Of a DNA stretch of 13,097 bases, positions 6,753 through 13,097 are shown piece by piece. Source of the stretch: Phoronis ovalis (taxonomy: Eukaryota; Phoronida; Phoronidae). The notes beneath the pieces are model-generated. The model searched no databases, was not told the origin of the DNA, and saw only the letters and a list, made by a program, of their open reading frames with translations. Location: positions 1-13,097 of the forward strand of contig JAOXYB010040462.1 in the NCBI GenBank assembly GCA_028565635.1, written 5' to 3'. The position numbers were made by a program, and so were the translations under genes. How positions within the stretch are numbered: the first letter of the stretch is position 1; each line of letters opens with the position of its first letter.

Positions 6753-9700
6753 GTATGTGTATCTTTCTCTGTAATATTCAAAATGATAATGTAATGCACA
6801 TTAAATAATCTTTCTATGTTTTCTGTATTTGCTTTAAACCACACTCTTCTGCTCCGTTCAGAATTTGTTTTAGGATTCTATGCACATAGTGTAATGAATT
6901 CATTTCTCTAGTATTGCCAAAGGAATATATTAGCTTTCAATATATGTTTACAGCTTTTTACGAGGGTTGTTTTGAACTTGAAATAGTTCTTGTTTGGTAA
7001 AAATATAATAGTTAATGAATTATGGTTAACCTGTAGATTTGACATGGACAAAAGTAAAATGGATAGGGAATTTCAGAATCCTGTGAACTGTATTTACTAT
7101 GAACCACATGTTTCAGCTTAGCAAATAATGGAATAAGGAGATTTAAATTTCGAGGCAAATGATTGTGTCAAATAGCAGATGGCTGATTTTATTAATTACT
7201 TGACTTTGATTGGTTCTTCAGAGCTCATCAAACTATCAATTGATCACATGTGTCATAAAAATATGTTATGTCTGTCAGCTAGAAATAATTCTTAGTAAGC
7301 CTAATTTACATGGTGACTGGATTTGAGCACTTTTATTAAAAGAAATTTTGAGATTATGTTGCGTAGTGTATGTAGAGATTTTCATTTAGTGCAAAGTTTG
7401 TTGCAAAACCTGATTTGATACCCGACTTGTACTATATGTAAAGGTATGCAAACTGGTCAAGATACATAATTTAAAGACACAGCGGGGGTTGGACACTTCT
7501 GCTTAAACAGTGAACCTATTTTTTAATCTCCAGTATTTTGGGTTATCATAGCTGATTGTAATTTCTGTTTTGTTAGTGGCTACTTTTTGTTTACATAGTA
7601 GTAAGAAAGTACTTTAGTTGTAAATGATATAGTATTTGACTATTTACACATTGAAGTCATTATGTTGATTAGCCATGTGCTAGGGAGGGGGTGGGGCCAA
7701 AACCTTTAGAAATAGTTGTACATACCTTACTGATAAAACTGATAGCCAATGGAATTCTTGATCGTTTGTTGTTGTAATTATGTTTCATTACATGTCTGCC
7801 TAATTCTTTTATCACTGTGTCCCCATTTAATATAGGTCAACTTGTGTATGGCCTCTATTGTTAATTATTCAACAGAAAGGGATACTTTCACATAGAGCAT
7901 AAGTGAGCTATTAGTTGCACTTAATGAACCTTAAGAATGTAGCATTGTACAACCTTCATTTGTATCTATGGTATTTATATGGTAATTACTTAACATTTAC
8001 ACACATAATCCTATCAATAAAAATAATGTCAAGCATTTTATGAATGAAAATTGAAATCAGATACTCACTCTTCTATTCAAGGTCAATTAAGTCTAGTAAC
8101 TTCAGGTATCTATAAGGACTATTATCCTATAAACATGTAAATGAGTCCTGGAGTAGTATGTAGTATGTGTTTGTTATGCAATGATCTGTGGAAAGTTGTC
8201 CCAATTGATTAATCTGACCTGATGTGACCTGCTGGATTATTTAATCCCCTGAGAGTAAACATTAGTTGAATGAAGTAACAAGTGGGTACAAATCAGCTGA
8301 TTAGGGAATAAAAAGTTTTTATAGTTCATTCATTGCTATTTAGTAGTTGTAGATTGTTATTAGATTACTGTGTTAAGTACCTACTGATCAGTAATCAGCT
8401 TCTACCAACAAATCCCATTAACAGTACTCTTGAAGTTGGAATACATGAAGTACAGGATAAAGTTTGCAGTTGTTGTCATTGTTGTCAAGTGTCGCATTAC
8501 GAGTGTGATACTCCCACTTCAGACAGTTATGATATGTCCAGTTAGTTCACTGTAGCTCCTGAGGCATGCGAGTTCCTTCTGGGATTTTTTTGCAACCAAT
8601 TAAATGGAGGGAGTATTTTGTGAAAGATTCTATCAGAGAAATAGATGATCAATTTAAATTGTTAAATCCAGAAAAGTTTAAAATGATGGTTATGGTTGTA
8701 CTAAAATAAAGTGTATCACCTATGTTGAATAACACTGACTCAGTTATATGTGTGCAACATGAAGTTTTTTTTTTTTTACCAAACTAATTGTGTAGATCAA
8801 AAATTATCTGGACTGTAATTACAGTCCACGGCAATGTAGCATACACCATGTATCAGAGTGCTCTTGTTGCCAGACTATGAATGCACTGTTAGAGTAGTAT
8901 ATTATTTCGGTGTCAGAGGTAACAATTCATTCTGTACAATTTTGTATTTAAGTATTAAGAAGCGCTGCTTGCATTTTACCTGCACCTGCTTTTTTGAAAA
9001 ATGAGCAGTACATACTGAAGTATGAGTGTTAAAGCACTATATTAATTTCATAAAAAGTTTCCTGATGATACCATTATGTTGATATTTGCGCCATGAACTC
9101 GCATGTTTTGACATTCGTCATTAATGCACGTGCCATTTTAGGGAGTCCCAATGTTTGACCCCAGTCAACAAAGACGACCGCCAAACTATCCACAAACCCA
9201 GTATGCTGGACAACAATTTTCTCAGCAAAGATTCCCAGTTCAACAGAACCAGGGGCGACCAATGAATATGGGAATGCAGGCTTATAATCAGCCGGTAAGC
9301 TGTCATGTCCTTCATGGTTTTGAACTGAATCTGAAACTGTATTTACTGATGTGCTTTTGGTTGATAGTTTCATTTCTGTGCCAGTTTATATACTAAGATA
9401 TTCAGATATACTTTGCAAGTACCCAGTGTCCGTGTGGAAGTGTAAAATCTAAGTTGTGGATTCTGTATTTCGATAGAATTTACTCTGCAATAGTTGATGT
9501 CAGTAAAAAGAGCATTGTTTGATGTACTATTCTAACACATAAATTATAGCTTATTATCGTTGTTCAAGTCCACTGACCACTTCCAGTGTAGTTATTTAAT
9601 ATGGATAAATTTGCTTCTTTTTGATAGATGCCCAACCAGTATAACCAGCAGATAGGGTTTAATCAACCCAATCAACAACAAGGCTTCATGCCTCAACAAC

Positions 9701-12302
9701 CGACACAGCAGATGAGCCCACAGGTAAGTTGTGCCCCAAAACATCATTCGGTAGTATTTCATATACCCCTAGTTATCACTGTAAGGTTAAACAAAGATAC
9801 GCAGATGTATGGTAGATATGGTAATCCCAAAATATGCTCAGACAAAATAAATCAAATTCCTCAATAATATCTCTGTGTAGACAAAATTAAAATAGAATTG
9901 GGAGAGTACATTTTCTGACAACTGAAGGATTTCGTCCCGTTGATTTCAGAATTATCCAGTTAGAAGTCAGGCAAATAAAATGCCACCTCCGCAAGAAAAT
10001 TTAGAATTGCCAGTAAGTATGGTATGCAGCTTTTATTATTTCTAATGCTTTTATGCTCATATCACTTGCAATTTCTTGAAAAATTTCTGGGTGGTGTGTT
10101 TGATACTAAATAAGCTTCAATTTAGTTTGTGTTTCGTTAATCTGTGGGATTTCATTGGTGGGATATGTACACAGGATGTCAGATTATTCCCAAAGAACTA
10201 CAATGCAAAATGACTTCTTGATATTAAGATAATTTAAGTTGAAGAAAAGTGTGTCACTGACTAAACATTTATCAGTAAGTAATTCATGATCTGGATCGGT
10301 AAACGTGTATGGGAGGTATAAAAAAAAAACAGTATGGGTTTTGAGTATATTTGTTAGATATTTAATTCTGGTTACACTATTTTATTCTCTGTTCTGAACA
10401 CCAGCACTTGCCATGAATCTCAGCATAATGTTTGCACTGCTCCTCAATTGCCTTGTAGGTATGTTGGTGAAAGTAGTTGCTATCCTCAATAAATTAGCAG
10501 ACCACAATATACTTACACACTAAATTCCTATTCTAAAAATTTGATCAGGGAAGAATAAATAATTGTAAAATGATTTAATTTGTTCTATTTTTAGAATGCA
10601 TACAAAATTTTGTCTGTGATAGTCTCATATAAAATGTTGAAAATTACAAACTGAAATTTGCTTAAAACTGATTTCAGGAAGTTTAATCATGTAACTGAGT
10701 GTAATCACCCAATGAATGATTAGCTTTTAAACTATAGATGTCTTAATAAACATCATTTAGCGGTAAAATTCAAACCAGTATTTGTTGAAAAATTGCCCAT
10801 CGACAACACATTGATTCTCTATATTCTTTGTGCCTTTCAAAGCTCTTTAGCTTGCCGGAACTACTTTTATGATAATGAGGCCTTGCAAGCTGTTATAAAT
10901 AAAGCATTATGTGCTGGGCTCTGTAGGTCTGATAGAAAGAGCTTAATCATTACTTGAAGGGGTACTTTTAAAATGACTGTAATGTGATTCTGAGATGACA
11001 ATTTGGGCATTTTATGAATGAAAAGTAAATTTAAGCTGTACTTTAAGCTTCTACAATGAAAAAAAATCTCCCATTAACATTTTTTAAAGAACTTTGTTGA
11101 TTCATATTTTTGTGACCTTCATTCCCCTTCCTTTTAGTGTCCGTCTTTCTTTAATGTTTTCTTACATATTAAATATGGAATATTTTATCACTAGTTTCAC
11201 AAGACTTGTGTGTTGTGCTATGTTAACTGATAAATAAAAGGGATAATAAAATGTAAGATATATAGAAATTTATAAAATATGTAGTGGAGCACAATAATCA
11301 TAAGTCATCAATTAATTTCAGCTGTATCAGCTGAATGTATTAAACTTTGTAATAGTTACTAGATTGTATATTATAAATTTAGAGTTCACAATTAAGAAGA
11401 TTTATGTATTTAATATAGAGTACGTAACAATTTGTCTTCTATATGACAGTAGCCATACAAATATCACTTTCTGAGGCAACAGTTTTTCAAAAATAAGTTA
11501 GAAAAATAGCAACTGCAAAAAAAATTCAAAATGAACAAAAGAATTATTAGCCTATACAGGGCTATTCTCTGTGCCAACTATTTTCTAGGTTGTAATTTAA
11601 ATAATTAAAAATGTGTACTCAGTAGTTTTTCACTTATGAGAAAGTTACTAAATACTCAGTCTGCCATAATATTTTTCGTTAATTTTGAAAAAAAAGGAAA
11701 CATTAAAATGTAGTGAAATGTTTCAAAAAAAGTCTTTTCAACCTGATATAACAGGATCTGAACTTCTGACCTCCAGTATGTCACCAGATGTCCCTACTAT
11801 CGTGTACTTTTGTGCAGTTGACCTACAAAGAGAAGCACATGTTGCTGTATACACACAAACTAGCATTATATTGCAAGATGACACAACTTGCAACTTAATT
11901 ATTCATTTTATTCAGAAATTTATTAATTCAGTGAAATTTGACATTTGTTGTTCAGGGTTGGTGATACTTTTTGGTGAGCTAGAAATGTGTTATTATGTAA
12001 CTAATTGCTGGTATCTATTCATGCCTTTGTAGAAATGTATGTATATTTAATATACAGTAATGGAGTCTAGTGAGATTTATGTGGAAAACATTAGCTTTAG
12101 TTGCCAGTGAGAAATAAATTAAGAAATTTAACTTTTCAGGAATTAACTGGAAATTTAGAAGAACAATTAGATTATGAGACCCCAACTTCACAGACTCCTC
12201 CCACATCAGCAGGTTTTCCACTGGGTGCTGGTGGTATGAGACCGATTCCTTCTCCAGCAGGGTCAGCTGGCTCAAGATCGGGAACTCCCGCTTCTATACC
12301 AG
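6009..12302 (+). CDS. ARID1: ARID1 (BAF250/Osa) N-terminal region, five coding exons, 3' partial
   Basis: Exons 6009-6752, 9142-9294, 9628-9723, 9950-10012 and 12140-12302 join in one frame for 406 codons plus one base. The protein continues past the window. It is a Gln/Asn/Met/Pro/Gly-rich disordered sequence with three points matching vertebrate ARID1A/B in order: PTPTLNQLL (residues 183-191, containing the LNQLL LXXLL motif), a Gln/Tyr/Pro-rich stretch, then LPELTGNLEEQL (cf. LPDLSGSIDDL) followed by SAGSRSGTPASIPG (cf. QSRSGPISPASIPG). ARID1 is the largest subunit of the canonical BAF (SWI/SNF) remodelling complex in the nucleus and contributes DNA binding and activator contacts. The ARID domain and C-terminal helical-repeat region are not in the window. 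The start at 6009 (GACGATGG, A at -3 and G at +4) is preferred over the in-frame TTG at 6003. All listed introns up to exon 5 are phase 0. Confidence 0.87.
6753..9141 (+). other. ARID1: ARID1 intron 1
   Basis: This 2389-bp phase-0 intron runs from GTATGT to CCATTTTAG. It contains a G-rich Sp/KLF-like site (GGGGGTGGGGCC, about 7686-7697), a poly-T run near 8766-8777, a 20-bp palindrome at 8809-8828 and a CACGTG at 9127-9132 just before exon 2. No internal exon was identified; the reading frame at 8333-8545 lacks any family resemblance. Confidence 0.8.
8809..8828. repeat. Perfect 20-bp palindrome with a TAATTA core
   Basis: TGGACTGTAATTACAGTCCA is identical to its reverse complement. The centre TAATTA is a homeodomain core site, flanked symmetrically by CTG/CAG. 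It lies in ARID1 intron 1, about 310 bp before exon 2. Confidence 0.85.
9142..9294 (+). CDS. ARID1: ARID1 coding exon 2
   Basis: This exon holds 51 codons (residues 249-299), GVPMFDPSQQRRPPNYP through MQAYNQP, between the acceptor CCATTTTAG and the donor GTAAGC. It is Gln/Pro/Tyr-rich, matching the Q/Y/P-rich segment before the conserved LPxLxGxxxxL block in ARID1A/B. Its length is a multiple of three with phase-0 flanks. Confidence 0.82.
9295..9627 (+). other. ARID1: ARID1 intron 2
   Basis: This 333-bp phase-0 intron runs from GTAAGC to TTTTTGATAG. Nothing else is recognisable in it. Confidence 0.8.
9628..9723 (+). CDS. ARID1: ARID1 coding exon 3
   Basis: This exon holds 32 codons (residues 300-331), MPNQYNQQIGFNQ through QQMSPQ, after the acceptor TTTTTGATAG and before the donor GTAAGT. 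About 40 percent of residues are glutamine. It is flanked by phase-0 introns. Confidence 0.8.
9950..10012 (+). CDS. ARID1: ARID1 coding exon 4 (microexon-sized)
   Basis: This 63-bp exon has 21 codons (residues 332-352), NYPVRSQANKMPPPQENLELP. It is bounded by the acceptor TGATTTCAG and the donor GTAAGT. The ending LELP followed by ELTGN from exon 5 restores the conserved LP-(D/E)L(S/T)G block, which supports the junction. Being so short, it would be missed by ORF-based methods. Confidence 0.78.
10013..12139 (+). other. ARID1: ARID1 intron 4
   Basis: This 2127-bp phase-0 intron runs from GTAAGT to ACTTTTCAG. It is AT-rich. It contains two CAGCTG E-boxes arranged as an inverted repeat (11317-11335) and an 18-base exact copy of a sequence in intron 1 (11007-11024 and 8033-8050). 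I see no further ARID1-like exon; the frame at 11685-12032 shows no low-complexity ARID1 character. Confidence 0.75.
12140..12302 (+). CDS. ARID1: ARID1 coding exon 5
   Basis: This exon holds 54 codons plus one base (residues 353-406 and the first base of the next codon). It starts ELTGNLEEQLDYETPTSQ, includes PIPSPAGSAGSRSGTPASIP and ends in the first base of a likely Gly codon before the donor GTACTG. It is the strongest ARID1 match in the window (cf. vertebrate DLSGSIDDL and RSGPISPASIPG). The donor is phase 1, so the next exon, outside the window, must begin in that phase. The reading frame that begins upstream at 12101 runs through the acceptor and is not the exon start. Confidence 0.85.
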
Positions 12303-13097
12303 GTACTGTACTTTGTGGCATTGAGTAAAGTGAATTCTTTTGACAATAATGGATATGATGTAGTATACCCATATTTCTATACAATTCTGTGTGTTCTTGA
12401 ATATATAACACTGAGATATTACCGCTCTATACTTAGTTTGCATACTCTATGCATATTTTGAATTATAACATGAAAATTTTATTCAGCTTATAATTTTGAA
12501 CCGAAATACATACAATAATAAACTTATTTCGCTCTATGTAGCTAGCAACAGCAATGTTTTTCCCAGCTATTATCTCTATAAGAGATGACCAGTTTTTACA
12601 TGATCTCAAGAGGATGTACATTGATTCCGCAACCTGGTTGTTTGTACATGTTGATTTGTGCATGCAGATTTTATCCCAATCATGGATTCTGTCATTCTTT
12701 TTTTGGACATTTTAGAAAAAATGTTTAGCAGTAAGAAAATAATTTTTTGCCTCAAACAGGCATGTATATCTTACATTATTTGCTTTGTTTATAAATCAAT
12801 TTTAACAAGTAAAATCTTTTTAGTAGCAAAAAAGCTTTTAGATTATGTCCATAATTGTTATAATATTAAAAACTGAGAAAGGTAATGTAAACTGTCAAAT
12901 CTGCACATCCAGCAATCCAGTTTCCAATCGAACATTTCTGTCTGAAATCGGTCGAAATCTGATATTTACCAGCAGAGTACCATTTAACTGTGATATTCAT
13001 TTCTTGATACATACATACTTATTGTACCCCCAGCAGTAGGCTGGAGGTACTTTGGATTTACCCTGTAACCGCAGCGTCCGCCGCGTCAAATTCACTG
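12303..13097 (+). other. ARID1: Start of ARID1 intron 5
   Basis: This is intronic sequence to the window edge. Candidate acceptors (12667, 12758 and a few others) were read in the required phase 1 and gave no ARID1-like peptide. From about 13020 the composition changes, with a hairpin at 13024-13050 and a CpG-rich patch to the end. Confidence 0.65.
13024..13050. repeat. Hairpin at the edge of a probable interspersed repeat
   Basis: GTACCCCCAGC (13024-13034) and GCTGGAGGTAC (13040-13050) pair at 10 of 11 positions around a 5-base loop. The sequence after it, with GTAACCGCAGCG and CCGCCGCGTC, is far more CpG-rich than the rest of the intron. This suggests the start of a dispersed repeat cut off by the window. 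Confidence 0.5.

Noticed and set aside
8333-8545. Plus-strand frame of 70 codons in ARID1 intron 1
   Set aside because: It has no family resemblance, lacks supporting splice sites and is not ARID1-like in composition.
9074-9373. Minus-strand frames opposite ARID1 exon 2
   Set aside because: These are antisense shadows of the Gln/Pro-rich exon.
11685-12032. Plus-strand frame of 115 codons in ARID1 intron 4, considered as an extra exon or a retroelement piece
   Set aside because: It shows no ARID1 composition and no reverse-transcriptase or transposase motifs. Exon 4 joins exon 5 directly to give the conserved LPELTGN block.
12172-12411. Minus-strand frame opposite ARID1 exon 5
   Set aside because: It is a shadow of the Pro/Ser/Gly-rich coding strand.
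12667-12876. Possible ARID1 exon 6 after the acceptor TGCATGCAG
   Set aside because: Read in the required phase 1 it gives a hydrophobic, unrelated peptide.
1-13097. CRISPR array, tRNA or rRNA genes, prokaryotic operon or viral genes
   Set aside because: No regularly spaced direct repeats with spacers, no cloverleaf candidates recognised by eye, and no viral or bacterial protein signatures; all supported genes are spliced animal genes.

Overview
The window is nuclear DNA of an invertebrate animal. It is AT-rich, its genes are split by GT-AG introns, and its proteins are typical of bilaterian animals. Nothing in it indicates a bacterium, organelle or virus. The lineage cannot be fixed from sequence alone; the intron sizes, base composition and repeat pieces would suit a mollusc, another lophotrochozoan or a chelicerate.

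Three protein-coding loci are visible. (1) At the left edge on the minus strand lies the first coding exon (691 down to 590) of a gene with an N-terminal LisH motif, closest by eye to the nucleolar proteins NOLC1/Nopp140 and treacle; the rest of that gene is beyond the left edge. (2) On the plus strand, 2070-4201 holds a complete three-exon gene for a 406-residue ankyrin-repeat protein with a C-terminal SOCS box (ASB family), a predicted substrate receptor of a Cullin-5 ubiquitin ligase. (3) From 6009 to beyond the right edge runs the 5' part of an ARID1 gene (BAF250/Osa, a subunit of the BAF SWI/SNF chromatin remodeller). Five coding exons (406 codons plus one base) encode the glutamine/asparagine/methionine-rich, disordered N-terminal region. 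The ARID DNA-binding domain would lie in later exons.

Layout: 1-589 intron of the LisH gene; 590-691 its exon; 692-2068 divergent promoter, a dispersed repeat with degenerate tandem units of about 32 bp, and other sequence; 2069-4201 ASB gene with introns of 601 and 310 bp; 4202-5131 probable ASB 3' UTR containing a perfect 22-bp inverted repeat and ending near an AATAAA; 5172-5235 a cluster of CRE, TATA-like and GATA motifs that may be the ARID1 promoter; about 5240-6008 probable ARID1 5' UTR region with a short upstream ORF; 6009-12302 ARID1 exons 1-5 with introns of 2389, 333, 226 and 2127 bp; 12303-13097 start of intron 5, ending in a hairpin and a GC-rich patch that looks like the edge of a repeat.

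The three genes share no obvious pathway. The LisH and ASB genes are arranged head to head, and ASB and ARID1 are in tandem. I found no convincing undescribed system. The most useful observations are the short minus-strand LisH exon, the perfect hairpin after the ASB gene, the dispersed tandem repeat, the run of frame-neutral ARID1 exons, and a Cys-to-Ser change in the SOCS box.
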